This document shows positions 34,998-45,227 of a stretch of 64,000 bases of DNA, piece after piece. The translations under genes were made by a program, and so were the position numbers. Position 1 is the first letter of the stretch; each line of letters begins with the position of its first letter. The notes under the pieces were generated by a model. That model saw only the letters and a program-made list of their open reading frames with translations, was not told the origin of the DNA and searched no databases. The DNA is taken from contig CBDFMS010000026.1 in assembly GCA_965249735.1 (NCBI GenBank), positions 682,001-746,000 of the forward strand. Reading direction: 5' to 3'. Source of the DNA: JANQSS01 sp965249735 (GTDB taxonomy: Bacteria > Bacteroidota > Bacteroidia > Chitinophagales > Saprospiraceae).

Positions 34998-36689
34998 TCA
35001 AATATTCGAGACATAGTCTCTCGCCTGAATTAATTCCGGTCGGTCTGAATCAACCCCTTCTGCTAACTTTAATAGTGATTCAAAGTAGCCTGCAGCTTCT
35101 TTCGATTTTCCAAGATTTTTCGACGCCATTGCCGCTCCGTAAACGCTATTAAATCGATTCGGGCGAGCTTCCAAATTATGTTCATAAGCCACTAGGGCAT
35201 CTTCAGAATTGTTGAGGGCCAACAACATATCGCCTAACAATTCGGAAGCCGGAAGTACTTCTCCGGGAGTCACACCATGTTTTTCGGTCTTATCTTCCAG
35301 ATTAGCGGCTTCTTGCATTAGCGCCAAAGCTTCTTTGTGATCGCCTTTCGCGAATCGCAACCATGCTTGAGCGGATTTAATTTGAATCAACACCTGATCT
35401 GCCTGATGTGCTTTTTGTGGATATTCGCTGTCCATTATTTTTTGTCTCAGCGAATGAAGCGTATCAATCTCCTTTTCTGCAGAGGCATAATCATTGGTCT
35501 GTGAGGAACCAAGTGCCCTGGCAAAGTGAAAAATGGATTTTTGCCATGGAAAATCCTCCCATTGAATTTCGCTATCATGTAATACAATTTTGGCAGCCTC
35601 AACCCAGTTTTTATTTTCTAAAGCCATCCTCGCAGGAATAGCGGCAAACGGATAGGCTATTGCAAAAATATTGTGGGGATTCACTTGTTTCATCGTTCGA
35701 ATCTGATCATATTGAATTCGTGCATTTTGATTATCCCCTCGTTGTAAATAAGCGTATACAAGATAATCCATGGCATGGATTTCATTCATCCAATGACCAT
35801 CCATATTCGTCTCCTGTGCATAGCATACAGCAGAAGCCGCGGAATTTACATTGGACTCAATTGATTCTTCCCAAAGTCCAAGTCGGGTAAAAATGTGTGA
35901 AGGCATATGCTGTGCATGCGATGACGCAGGCGCAATATCAGCATATCTCCTGGCCGTGGGTAGGGCCAGGTGCGCCAAAACAGGATTATCATAATTATGG
36001 ATAATGTAGTGCGCTATACCGGGATGATTGGGATAATCTATAACCAGTTCTTCCAGTATTTTTCCGGCTTTTCGTTGTTTGGTATAAGATTTATCATTTA
36101 GATCAGCTGAAGAATAGAGTGCAAGTGAATAAAAAATAGCAGCTTCAATATCATCTTTATCTTCTTCATGAATTTTCTGCATTTCTTTCTCATATTTCAA
36201 TTCACGCGCATTGTGATCCAATTTTTTCCAATCGTCATAAAACGCACTTATAGCATCGATATATTTTTTATGTCGCAGTGGTTTTGGTAATGTTCGAGCA
36301 ATCTTCAATATTTTTGTACCTTTTTCAAGATCCTTAACCGGTGGTTCTCCCCAGGCTGAATGATAAATACTCATGGCCACACCCCAATACGCCATGGCGC
36401 AATCAGGATCCGCGTCCATGACTTGTACAAAGGCCTTTTCAGCTTCTTCATATTCAAATGAATGAAGCAGTGCAACCGCCAAATTAAACGTCTCTTGAAC
36501 TGAGGCATCACAAGCCAAACCAAAATCGACTTCTCCAAATTCACTTCCGCTGCACAGGATTAATTCACCACGCAACAATTCTACATCCATTATAAGTGGA
36601 TCCGGGGCAGTTTTTTCATTTTGACATGAAAGAAAAATGAATAAAAACGAGAATAAGATGAGATTAAATCGAGAGATGAGGAGTTTCAT
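34998..36689 (-). CDS. TPR-repeat lipoprotein
   Basis: A 563-residue lipoprotein with signal LILFSFLFIFLSCQN (Cys in the lipobox). TPR-like helices run throughout: FEYEEAEKAFVQVMDADPDC near 80, and LLALNNSEDALVAYEHNLEARP and NLGKSKEAAGYFESLL near the end. An internal histidine-rich stretch, HYIIHNYDNP and SHAQHMPSHIFTRLG (about 225-270), is typical of a conserved TPR protein family. The role is unknown; it is likely a periplasmic or outer-membrane scaffold. It converges with the GNAT gene without an obvious terminator. Confidence 0.75.
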   Translation of the reverse strand: MKLLISRFNLILFSFLFIFLSCQNEKTAPDPLIMDVELLRGELILCSGSEFGEVDFGLACDASVQETFNLAVALLHSFEYEEAEKAFVQVMDADPDCAMAYWGVAMSIYHSAWGEPPVKDLEKGTKILKIARTLPKPLRHKKYIDAISAFYDDWKKLDHNARELKYEKEMQKIHEEDKDDIEAAIFYSLALYSSADLNDKSYTKQRKAGKILEELVIDYPNHPGIAHYIIHNYDNPVLAHLALPTARRYADIAPASSHAQHMPSHIFTRLGLWEESIESNVNSAASAVCYAQETNMDGHWMNEIHAMDYLVYAYLQRGDNQNARIQYDQIRTMKQVNPHNIFAIAYPFAAIPARMALENKNWVEAAKIVLHDSEIQWEDFPWQKSIFHFARALGSSQTNDYASAEKEIDTLHSLRQKIMDSEYPQKAHQADQVLIQIKSAQAWLRFAKGDHKEALALMQEAANLEDKTEKHGVTPGEVLPASELLGDMLLALNNSEDALVAYEHNLEARPNRFNSVYGAAMASKNLGKSKEAAGYFESLLKLAEGVDSDRPELIQARDYVSNI

Positions 36690-36800
36690 TTTTTTTGGAT
36701 TTTTTAATACAAACTAAGACGGGGTGATCCATAGCTGCATGTATATTTTCGAATTTACGAAAAGTCGCGTATAAAACTACATAAATATAAATTATATTTT

Positions 36801-38792
36801 CTATAATTCGACCTTAATATCTCCGTCATATGCAATAACAGTATCTACGACTAAGTCGCCCCCACTAAATATTTTTATTGATAATTTATCAGATATTCTT
36901 TTTATTTTAATATCAAAAACTTGTTGAAATGCCTTTATTTCCCTTAGTGCCATCGAATCCCAGTTGTCAGGAAGTTTCGGTGAAAGTAAAAACGAAGAAA
37001 GTCCTACCGGGCGTATACCGAACAAACCTTCCGTAATAATTCTGCAATACAAGGCGCTTTCTGCAAACAAATGTCGCTGGTTGCCTTCCGGGTAGGCTTC
37101 AACAGGATAAGGCACATGCTCGCCTAATAGTCGTCGCTTTGAATAATGGTGCAAAAAGTTCATCGCTCGCTGTGTCTCGCCTGCTGCTAATACACCACGT
37201 AAAGCATACAGTGTCGCCCGATCCCAAAACGTCATACTCCCCGTCTCAGATGCAAGACCATCGACCGTCCATAGTTTATCGGAAAATAAAGCTTCGATCG
37301 TTCCTTCACTTCTTGTAAAAATACCAGTGGTCAATGGTGTACAAATCCAGGCTCTTAACGTGTTGTTCTCATTATAATATCGATATGTTTCAAAGCCAGC
37401 TATTGTGCGTCCGAAATATTTTTCTATCGCCTTTTTTAATTTTTTTGATCTGCGTGAATAATCTTTTAGAATATCTTCATCCAGGTTGAGTTCCTTTCCG
37501 AGATATACAGTCGAAATCAGGGCATCATAATAGAGGCATGAGGTATTTAAATTTGCATCGCCGGCTGGAAACCGGCCCTCAAGTTCATCGCTATCTGAAC
37601 TTACGACTCCATGTTTAGTCAGTTTTCTCCGGCAATATTCCAGGCACCAGGTTATCAATGGCATAAGCTCTTTGGCTGTCTTCTTATCACCATAAGCCAT
37701 TGCAAATCGTGCGGCGCCATATGCTATCATGGCCATATCGCCACGATCTCCGGCTCCATTCCAATAATCCAACCCCTCAGCAATGATCGAACTGGGAATA
37801 GGATTGTACGCATCATTTATGAATCGTGCAAAATGTCGAAATGAATTAATCGCTGACTCAATTCCATTAGGATTGCCTAAAAATGGAAAAAATGGATTCG
37901 CATATTCGGCCTGGTCATTTGCCCAAATGGCCGCATAATATCGTCCTCCTCCCGGACCATGCATTAACCCTCCTTTTGTTTTATAAATACTTTCTACAGC
38001 TCGTAATTTTGCAAATGAGAATGATTCTGCCAATATTTCATCAGGACACTCAAAGATTAACTCGGAAAATGTTTCATCAACAAAGTTCTTCCGTTTATTA
38101 AACTCATAATCCACTGACAAGTGATCCATCTCTGATTTAACTTCCTGCCCGGAATAAATTAGAGCGTACTCTATGGTTTCGCCAGCAGCTAATTCGAAGT
38201 GACCTTTTTTATTTGTTTTGACGTCAATCCGATAAGATCCTGTCACACCTTTCTCCTGCACTGTAATAAAAGACACATCTACATTTGGGAGATCAACATG
38301 TATAGTCCTATTTGTTGGATTCATAACCTGAACGCGATCCAACAATACAGGTCGGTCAATACTAGGAAAGATGTCATGTATAATATTCAGTCCAACATCA
38401 GTATTTGAATCGATGTGTAATATGCCTCGAAGTGAAAATCGAATTGGATATTCAACAATTTCTTTTCCATCCACCAAAACTTTATTCACCTCGTCATAAT
38501 TTATTTGGCGGGCAAGGCTGGCATGGGTATTATTCGGAATTGTCCGAAGCATAGGAAAGACCAAATGAATATTTTGATTTAATCTGCCATTCTCCACCCC
38601 GTAGTGAACAATTGAAGAAATATAAAATCCACTCATTTCGATATGATCCCGGTGTGAATCATCTTTTTCCACGAGCCATTCAATACTGCCATCCCCGCTT
38701 AATTTCCATCTTGACGAATCCTGCAAGATAGTTTGAGCCATGAAACCGTTAGAACAGGTTATCAGGATTAAGCAGACCATTAATTCTTTCAT
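36801..38792 (-). CDS. Secreted six-hairpin glycosidase-like protein
   Basis: A 663-residue protein with a signal peptide ending near GFMAQ. A beta-sandwich N-terminal part (about 25-230) is followed by an alpha-helical part that looks like an (alpha/alpha)6 glycosidase barrel: GGGRYYAAIWANDQAEYANP, LDYWNGAGDRGDMAMIAYGA, GLASETGSMTFWDRATLYAL, and HLFAESALYCRIITEGLFGI. Such folds occur in alpha-L-rhamnosidases, glucoamylases and GH65/GH95-type enzymes. Acidic candidates include the Asp of ANDQAEY and the Glu of EGLDYWNG. I cannot assign a GH family or a substrate. Confidence 0.6.
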   Translation of the reverse strand: MKELMVCLILITCSNGFMAQTILQDSSRWKLSGDGSIEWLVEKDDSHRDHIEMSGFYISSIVHYGVENGRLNQNIHLVFPMLRTIPNNTHASLARQINYDEVNKVLVDGKEIVEYPIRFSLRGILHIDSNTDVGLNIIHDIFPSIDRPVLLDRVQVMNPTNRTIHVDLPNVDVSFITVQEKGVTGSYRIDVKTNKKGHFELAAGETIEYALIYSGQEVKSEMDHLSVDYEFNKRKNFVDETFSELIFECPDEILAESFSFAKLRAVESIYKTKGGLMHGPGGGRYYAAIWANDQAEYANPFFPFLGNPNGIESAINSFRHFARFINDAYNPIPSSIIAEGLDYWNGAGDRGDMAMIAYGAARFAMAYGDKKTAKELMPLITWCLEYCRRKLTKHGVVSSDSDELEGRFPAGDANLNTSCLYYDALISTVYLGKELNLDEDILKDYSRRSKKLKKAIEKYFGRTIAGFETYRYYNENNTLRAWICTPLTTGIFTRSEGTIEALFSDKLWTVDGLASETGSMTFWDRATLYALRGVLAAGETQRAMNFLHHYSKRRLLGEHVPYPVEAYPEGNQRHLFAESALYCRIITEGLFGIRPVGLSSFLLSPKLPDNWDSMALREIKAFQQVFDIKIKRISDKLSIKIFSGGDLVVDTVIAYDGDIKVEL

Positions 38793-38942
38793 GCAATTAA
38801 TTTAGGTTCAAAATGAGACTGCCATTTACCATCATGGATATCCAATCTGTCTACCTTGATCTTTTCATAGTATACACTATTCACTTAGACCATTTCCATT
38901 TTAGCTAGCACTGGCGGTCATTTAATTTCGGGAGAATTAAAA

Positions 38943-39107
38943 TTACTTCTCGTCAGTTTTTTCATTTTTTTTCTGACTTCCAATAGCCGCACCGATGGCA
39001 ATTCCGATCGCAACACCAATGGCGATATTATTGATGGCCACTCCGATAGCCGCACCAACCCCTGCTCCTATAGCGATTCCAACTCCAATGTTAGTGTTTT
39101 CTTTCAT
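38943..39107 (-). CDS. Glycine-zipper microprotein
   Basis: A 54-residue open frame: MKENTNIGVGIAIGAGVGAA, then repeated 'AIG.AIG' steps, ending SQKKNEKTDEK. Small residues (Gly, Ala) recur every three to four positions among Ile and Val, the pattern of a glycine-zipper helix that packs in membranes. The tail is charged. The compositional pattern is too regular to be chance, and start and stop are intact, but there is no known homologue I can name. It lies 334 bp downstream of the RHS gene on the same strand. Confidence 0.6.
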   Translation of the reverse strand: MKENTNIGVGIAIGAGVGAAIGVAINNIAIGVAIGIAIGAAIGSQKKNEKTDEK

Positions 39108-39441
39108 TTACTTGATATTTTCACTCATGTCGAATATACGACCAATTCAGGTGTCGACAATCTAAATTGAAACTAAATTTAAAAGCACTAGGATGCCTGC
39201 CAGTCATTGATATTGTGGATTAATTATTATCCCGGCCGTTCAACAGCCTACCCTTTTGATCATGTCTGGAAGCTATGACGTAGTATCTAATTGTGCGTAT
39301 TTAATTATTGTGGCGTGCGTGAGTTGATTTTATTGATCACCTATTGAACGGTTCAGAATCATGATTACGTAAGTTCGGTACTATACTTCAACAAAGAATT
39401 GGATTATACATTTGCCTACGTTTATTTTAAGTAAACCCTTA
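39108..39441. other. Region between the RHS gene and the microprotein gene
   Basis: About 330 bp with no recognisable gene or hairpin. An immunity gene would be expected here if the RHS tail were a toxin; none is visible apart from the microprotein. Confidence 0.3.
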
Positions 39442-42400
39442 TTACCATTCTTCCTTTGGTAATGGATAGGTCTCATACCCTTTCAACCGTTTATTTTGGC
39501 GCTTTCGTTCAGATTTAGTCGTCGGATCCGGCAAGTCATCATCATGGTATTTCCTTCCTGCTTCCGGTTTATCGGTATCGTCATCATCATCATGCCCTGC
39601 TGCATCATCAATTACTTTCTTCAGGGCCTTTAGAAATTTTGCCCTCCAATCTCCAATATTACCATTACAGGACCCCAGGCCTCCATAACTTCTACTCTCA
39701 CAATCGGCTATCATGGCCTGAATACTTCCTCCTTGCGCTTCGGCTGCATTCACTGCAGCTTCGATTGATTCAGCGTGTTTCATTTCATGACCATAGATAC
39801 CCTGAGCCAAATCTGTACCATCCTTGTCATGTCGATTCTTAGAGTATTTGTAATGTTTGCTGATCGATAGTCTTGTCTTCACACTTGTGCTTACCACCCG
39901 CATCCGGAAATCACCTCTCTTTACGCAATAGCATTGGAGCACGACATTGTAGTATACATTGGTCAGTCCACCAACACCCTTAGACAGCTTACCACCCCAT
40001 TTCCAACCAAGATTTTCAAAATCAAGCCCCAGGGGATCGACCAGGTTGATCGGATTTCCTCCGACATATTCATATAGATTCATTCCATTGACATATCCTA
40101 GCGGGTCTCGTTGCAAAAACCGGCCATGTTGTGGATCGTAATGCCTCGCCCGGTAATAAAATAGTCCGGTTTCGGCATCCAACCGTCTCCCATTAAAAAA
40201 GTATGGATTACCAACAACAGACTGGTTTAATGTGTCGTAACTATTGTTAGTCATACTCACCTGGCCATAGCCATCATACTCATATCGCTCTACAACTACA
40301 CCTGCCATATCAGTTAGTGTGCTAACGCTACCCAAAGCAATGTGATGATAGAAGTATGTCGATCCGGATTTATGCATACACAGTACATCATCTACCCAAG
40401 TTCCATACACAAAACTTGTCGTATCCGGTATGTCATTTGCAACAACGCATCCATTCATCAACGCTTGAAATTCACTGCCTTGCTCAACATAAAACTCCGG
40501 ACCCAGAAGTATGGAGTCATTTGCGGAATAGGTAATATTTGAATTATCTATTATTTGCTTAATAGATTTAATGTAATTCTGCGCCTCATAGGTTTTTATT
40601 ACTGATTGATCGACCCCATTGAGATTAATAAAATAAGGGCAATTTGGATTTTCTAATATTTCTGTAATCACATTTAATTTATCGTAATAATAATTTGTAA
40701 TATATCCTTCGGACACTTTTCGTACACGTCTTCCAAGTGGATCGAACGCATACGTAGTTTCATTCCCAATTTGGATCAGACGATTTTCAAAGTCGTAAGT
40801 ATATTGATTTGCACCATCCTCTTTTAAATTGCCATTTGCATCATGTAATCGAATAGAAAAAGTAGGACCGGAAATAACATCATATTCGTTCATATTATTT
40901 GATATATAATCCGTGAAAGTCCCGTTTTTATTTTCAAGTAAGCGGTTTCTTGCTGCATCATAAGTATACACGGACTGAGTGGTTGGTACAGGAATAGTGG
41001 TGCCTGAAAGTGTTCCTTTTTTATATGTGGTTAGTCGTTCGAGAGCATCATATTGGTATTCTTCGGAAAAATCGGATTTATGATTGTAATCGGCATAAAT
41101 TTTATTGCCTTCTTTTTCATAGTCATAATTAAAGCCCGCGATAAGACCGGGATTATTATGCTGTATTTGTGTTATCCAGTCGTTGTTATTATAAGTGATT
41201 TGTGTATTTGTGCCATTCAGATAATTCCTTTGCGTCAATCTGTTCGCTACATCGTATTCAAAATGTGCCAGTGTATCACTGCCCTCATTAATAATTTCCA
41301 ATCTATCACGTAAATCGAATTTTCGAATTATTTGACGACCGTTTGGATAACCTATGGTTCGTTTATTGTTCGATTGATCAAATGCATACGTCGTGGTCTT
41401 TCCATTTAATATCTCTGATAGCAATCGATCGGCATTGTCATAGGTAAATGTGACAGATGCATTGTTGTTGTTTGCTGTCAGCAATCGGCCACTAAAATCA
41501 TATGTAAAACTGTCGTCATTGCTATCCGGATAATCCCTGGTTGTCAGTCGATTCAGGGCATCATATGTGAAGATTGTGGTGTCACCATTATTGTCAATTC
41601 GCTGAATTCCATTTCCTACGGCATCATAGGTATAACGCCTGGTACTGTTATCGTCAAATGTTTCTCTTGTGCGACGATATATAGGATCATAGGTGTATTG
41701 CGTGGTGTTTCCCTTTTCGTCGGTGAAATCTATCAAATTACCAATTTTGTCGTAATCACTCAAAACGAAGCCACCCAATGGATCTGTCTTCTTAATGAGC
41801 CGGTCAAGGTTATCGTATTCGTACCTTGTTACCCGCCCATTTCGGTTTGTATCAGTGACTATATTTGAATTTGCATCATAGGTATAAGTTTGTGACTCCC
41901 CTTGTGGATCAATTTCACGCGTCAATCTATCCAGGTTATCATAGGTATAAGTAGTTGTATGACTAAGGCCATCCGTTTTACTCGTCAAATTACCATTTCC
42001 ATCGTAGGTGTATTGTGATACAGGTCCAAGAGAATCTGTGATGGTTTTGATACGATTCAAAGAATCATAGGTGAGTATGATGGTGTTACTATTTGGAAGC
42101 CTTCGTTGAATTTCATTACTGTTTGAGTCATATGTATACGCCACAGTTTCATTCAGCGGATTGGTGATAGTTGTGATGCGATCCAGACAATCGTAATCAA
42201 AGGTTGTGGTATTACCATTTCGATCCTTTCTCGTCAGCAGATTGTTTTCCCCGTCATAGGTATAGACCTCGGTGTTACTCAAGACATCCGTCAAGGTGTC
42301 TACTCTATGAAGTTCATCATAACTATAGTGTGTTTCGTTGGTGTTGGCATCCGTTTCTCTAATTCGGTTACTATGTGCATCGTACGTGTACATAGTCACA

Positions 42401-44430
42401 CCACTCAAAGCATTTGTCATCTCGATCATTCTGTTCAAGCTATCGTACTCAAAAGTCGTGGTCTTCCCCTCTTGATCGGTTGTGGAAGTTGTGTTGCCAT
42501 TTCCATCATAGATATGGAATAGAGTATCACCCTTGGCATTGACCATAGCAATGACCCGATCCAGGGCGTCATAGTAATAGCGGGTCGTCCCTGCCAGAGG
42601 GTCAGTTATTATTGACAGGTTACCCTTGGCATCATATTCATACTTATCCAGATTGGTCATCGCATCTATTTCTTGCACAAGTCTGTTCAAGGAATCATAA
42701 CTGTACGTGGCAAGGTTCCCGTTTGGATCCGTCTGAGCAATTAGATTCTCTTCATTGTAGGTAGTTGAAGTTGTCACCCCAACCGGTTCAGATTTGCTGA
42801 TCAATCGGTTCAACACATCATAGGCATAAGTTGTTAGATTCCCATTGTTATCTGATGATGAAAGCATATTCCCCAATGGATCATAAGTGAAACCCGTTAC
42901 TGAAGATTGCGGATCTGTGATAGAAGTTCGGCGACTCATCAAGTCATATGTATACGTTGTGACACATCCATTTGTATTTGTTTGGTCGATAAGATCACTT
43001 CTGTTATTGTAAGAATACTGTCGGTTATATCCAAGCGGCAATGTGTCTGCCACAGGATTGCCACAGGCATCATAGGCGTAACTCGTTTGGTTAGCATTTT
43101 CATCAGTCTTTTTGGTAAGTCTTCCAATTGCGTCATAAGTGAATGATTGGGTCGCACCATGAGGTCGGACGCTTTGAATCAGATTGCCGTTCGCATCATA
43201 ATGATAGGAGGATTCATTTCCATTCTTATCGGTAACTTTTGTTATTTGGTCATTGGTATAATCATAAGTATAGCTCATCATGTTACTGAGTGCATCCAGC
43301 TCCGAAATGATCTGACCCCTGGTATCATATGCATATGTGGTCGTATGCCCATTGGCATCAGTTACTTGTGTTACGTTGTTTTGGGCATCATAGGTGTAAC
43401 CCGTCGTGCTGTATCCACAACAGGTACCGGATCGACTAATCAGTCGGCCACCACTGTCATAAGAATATATCGTTGTCTGAAAATCACCACCCACCATCTG
43501 GAGTATGCTGGTCTCCAGGGACATTGTATTGTAACTCATGGATTGTGCAGAAATCGGATTGGTCAATGTTTGAACCGCTCCCGAAACATGATATGAAATG
43601 GCTACTGAATTTCCATTTTTATTAGTGAGTGAATCCAATCGATCGTTGCCATCGTAGGAATATTTTTCTGAAAAGCCGGCAGGGTCTGTATACTGGATAA
43701 GCTGATTACTGCCATTGTAGGAATAGATATATGTTCGATATGGTAATTCGGTCGAATCTGTTATGCCGGTTAGATGACCGCCTGACCAATTCAATGAAAT
43801 ATGAGTTCCACAAGAATTTTGGATTAAGATCAATTCATTATTTACATTATAATTCAAGTCAATGGAATTCCCATTGCGGTCTTTTATTCTGCTTACTTTT
43901 TTATTTACCGCATCATCAAAATAATAGTGTGTGCCACTTCTCGTACTCAGTCGGTATTGATTTGGTAAATATTGTTTCAGTGTTTCAAAATTACCGATAG
44001 GCGCATCATAGGTCGTACCTGTCCAGTTAAATACATCTACCCGTCCGTCATCTTTGTTCATACTCACATTGCCTCCACCATCAACAGAATAAAACATGTT
44101 ATAACACATCGTCCATCCTTTCCCGAAACCATAATCATTCGCATTGTTTCTGCTATTGTAATCGAATTCGATCATGATATCATCGCCAATAGCCGCAATA
44201 ATTAAATCTGTTCGCTCATAAAATAAATTACCATTCCATGTATTTACTTCAACCCCATAGGGGCCCTGGAAATTAGATTTAGTAATATTTGATTGGGATA
44301 ATCCAGCTGAGAAAATGAAGCATAAAATAAAAATAAGGACCACTAATTGGATGCGATCGCCAACTCGATTTTTGCTATTTGATTGAATCAAATAATTATT
44401 TAATAAATAATATCGAATTGCAAAAAACAT
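39442..44430 (-). CDS. RHS/YD-repeat protein with an HExxH-bearing variable tail
   Basis: A 1662-residue secreted protein. A hydrophobic signal (residues about 27-45, LVVLIFILCFIFSAGLSQS) precedes a DUF6531-like entry segment (GPYGVEVNTWNGNLFYERTD). Dozens of YD repeats follow ('YTYD..GN....TDANG.TT'), forming the RHS shell. The conserved RHS core ends FYYRARHYDPQHGRFLQRDP, GNPINLVDPLGL. After that, about 170 residues form a variable tail with GHEMKHAES (H1548-E1549-x-x-H1552), a zinc-peptidase motif, and a charged, Asp-rich end. RHS tails of this kind are often toxins released from the shell; here the target is unknown. It follows a lamin-tail gene by 41 bp and is probably co-transcribed with it. 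Confidence 0.9.
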   Translation of the reverse strand: MFFAIRYYLLNNYLIQSNSKNRVGDRIQLVVLIFILCFIFSAGLSQSNITKSNFQGPYGVEVNTWNGNLFYERTDLIIAAIGDDIMIEFDYNSRNNANDYGFGKGWTMCYNMFYSVDGGGNVSMNKDDGRVDVFNWTGTTYDAPIGNFETLKQYLPNQYRLSTRSGTHYYFDDAVNKKVSRIKDRNGNSIDLNYNVNNELILIQNSCGTHISLNWSGGHLTGITDSTELPYRTYIYSYNGSNQLIQYTDPAGFSEKYSYDGNDRLDSLTNKNGNSVAISYHVSGAVQTLTNPISAQSMSYNTMSLETSILQMVGGDFQTTIYSYDSGGRLISRSGTCCGYSTTGYTYDAQNNVTQVTDANGHTTTYAYDTRGQIISELDALSNMMSYTYDYTNDQITKVTDKNGNESSYHYDANGNLIQSVRPHGATQSFTYDAIGRLTKKTDENANQTSYAYDACGNPVADTLPLGYNRQYSYNNRSDLIDQTNTNGCVTTYTYDLMSRRTSITDPQSSVTGFTYDPLGNMLSSSDNNGNLTTYAYDVLNRLISKSEPVGVTTSTTYNEENLIAQTDPNGNLATYSYDSLNRLVQEIDAMTNLDKYEYDAKGNLSIITDPLAGTTRYYYDALDRVIAMVNAKGDTLFHIYDGNGNTTSTTDQEGKTTTFEYDSLNRMIEMTNALSGVTMYTYDAHSNRIRETDANTNETHYSYDELHRVDTLTDVLSNTEVYTYDGENNLLTRKDRNGNTTTFDYDCLDRITTITNPLNETVAYTYDSNSNEIQRRLPNSNTIILTYDSLNRIKTITDSLGPVSQYTYDGNGNLTSKTDGLSHTTTYTYDNLDRLTREIDPQGESQTYTYDANSNIVTDTNRNGRVTRYEYDNLDRLIKKTDPLGGFVLSDYDKIGNLIDFTDEKGNTTQYTYDPIYRRTRETFDDNSTRRYTYDAVGNGIQRIDNNGDTTIFTYDALNRLTTRDYPDSNDDSFTYDFSGRLLTANNNNASVTFTYDNADRLLSEILNGKTTTYAFDQSNNKRTIGYPNGRQIIRKFDLRDRLEIINEGSDTLAHFEYDVANRLTQRNYLNGTNTQITYNNNDWITQIQHNNPGLIAGFNYDYEKEGNKIYADYNHKSDFSEEYQYDALERLTTYKKGTLSGTTIPVPTTQSVYTYDAARNRLLENKNGTFTDYISNNMNEYDVISGPTFSIRLHDANGNLKEDGANQYTYDFENRLIQIGNETTYAFDPLGRRVRKVSEGYITNYYYDKLNVITEILENPNCPYFINLNGVDQSVIKTYEAQNYIKSIKQIIDNSNITYSANDSILLGPEFYVEQGSEFQALMNGCVVANDIPDTTSFVYGTWVDDVLCMHKSGSTYFYHHIALGSVSTLTDMAGVVVERYEYDGYGQVSMTNNSYDTLNQSVVGNPYFFNGRRLDAETGLFYYRARHYDPQHGRFLQRDPLGYVNGMNLYEYVGGNPINLVDPLGLDFENLGWKWGGKLSKGVGGLTNVYYNVVLQCYCVKRGDFRMRVVSTSVKTRLSISKHYKYSKNRHDKDGTDLAQGIYGHEMKHAESIEAAVNAAEAQGGSIQAMIADCESRSYGGLGSCNGNIGDWRAKFLKALKKVIDDAAGHDDDDDTDKPEAGRKYHDDDLPDPTTKSERKRQNKRLKGYETYPLPKEEW

Positions 44431-44471
44431 ATAGCTTCTAAAAAATATTCATCTAATTATCCTCATTAAAA

Positions 44472-45227
44472 TTATCCACCATAACTTCCAAGTTGTACGC
44501 CACTATCATCTTCATCATCACAACACGTACAATCGTCAATGCTAATCGAGCTTATAAATGAATTGAATGTTCTCACGCAAGTGGAGTTGGCATAACCAGG
44601 AGTACCTAAATCGCCACTTCCATATGATGTCATACCGGTGCACCAGTTGTCTCCCATGTCATTAGCTGTGCCATTGAATGATTCCGGGTCAAGAGAAATC
44701 GATGCGCCAAATGGATTTGGGAATGAGACACCATTGTCCCAGATCACGCTTTCGATAAGGTTAAATACTTCATCGTACAAAAAGATGGCATCCATATCAT
44801 CTCCAAGCTGAAAACCGGAATAGTCATATTCAAAATCGACCGCTATTCCTCCGTTGACAGCGGTATCTGCTTCAGGACCAAACACAACAAACTCGCCCGG
44901 ATTGACAACCAAAGGGATAAAAACTTCAATCGCATTATCCCCATCATCGAACATCGACATTCCCATCATGTCAACGGCACTATTGGTTGTGTTATAAATT
45001 TCGAAGTATTCACCGACGGCATCGGTGACAGCGGAGGGTCTGTGCATAATCTCTGTAATCACCAGATCACCTGCTGTCAGAGGGGCAGCCCGATCAACAG
45101 AGACAGGCATAGTGTTTTTATTCGTTTCATTAATACGCCAATTGCCGTCTTTAGCCGCAACAGTTATCAACACATATGTTGCAATCAGGACGATGTAGAA
45201 TAAGGGATGTGATTTTTTCATACACAT
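44472..45227 (-). CDS. Lamin-tail (LTD) domain secreted protein
   Basis: A 251-residue protein: signal peptide (YIVLIATYVLITVAA) and one lamin-tail domain at about 50-215. The domain shows LVITEIMHRPSAVTDAVGEY, FEIYN, NPGEFVVFGP and LGTPGYANST, the usual start-to-end landmarks. The tail CTCCDDEDDSGVQLGSYGG is acidic and Cys-rich. The LTD is a beta-sandwich found in secreted bacterial proteins next to nucleases or carbohydrate-binding modules; no enzyme domain is present. It lacks a T9SS sorting domain. Either ATG at 45227 or 45221 could start it. It is the first gene of a pair with the RHS gene. Confidence 0.85.
   Translation of the reverse strand: MCMKKSHPLFYIVLIATYVLITVAAKDGNWRINETNKNTMPVSVDRAAPLTAGDLVITEIMHRPSAVTDAVGEYFEIYNTTNSAVDMMGMSMFDDGDNAIEVFIPLVVNPGEFVVFGPEADTAVNGGIAVDFEYDYSGFQLGDDMDAIFLYDEVFNLIESVIWDNGVSFPNPFGASISLDPESFNGTANDMGDNWCTGMTSYGSGDLGTPGYANSTCVRTFNSFISSISIDDCTCCDDEDDSGVQLGSYGG

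Noticed and set aside
42307..43596. Long open frames opposite the RHS gene (for example 43147-43596 on the plus strand)
   Set aside because: Repetitive composition of the RHS gene on the minus strand creates antisense open frames. Their translations are low-complexity (many I, R, S, C) with no recognisable domain.
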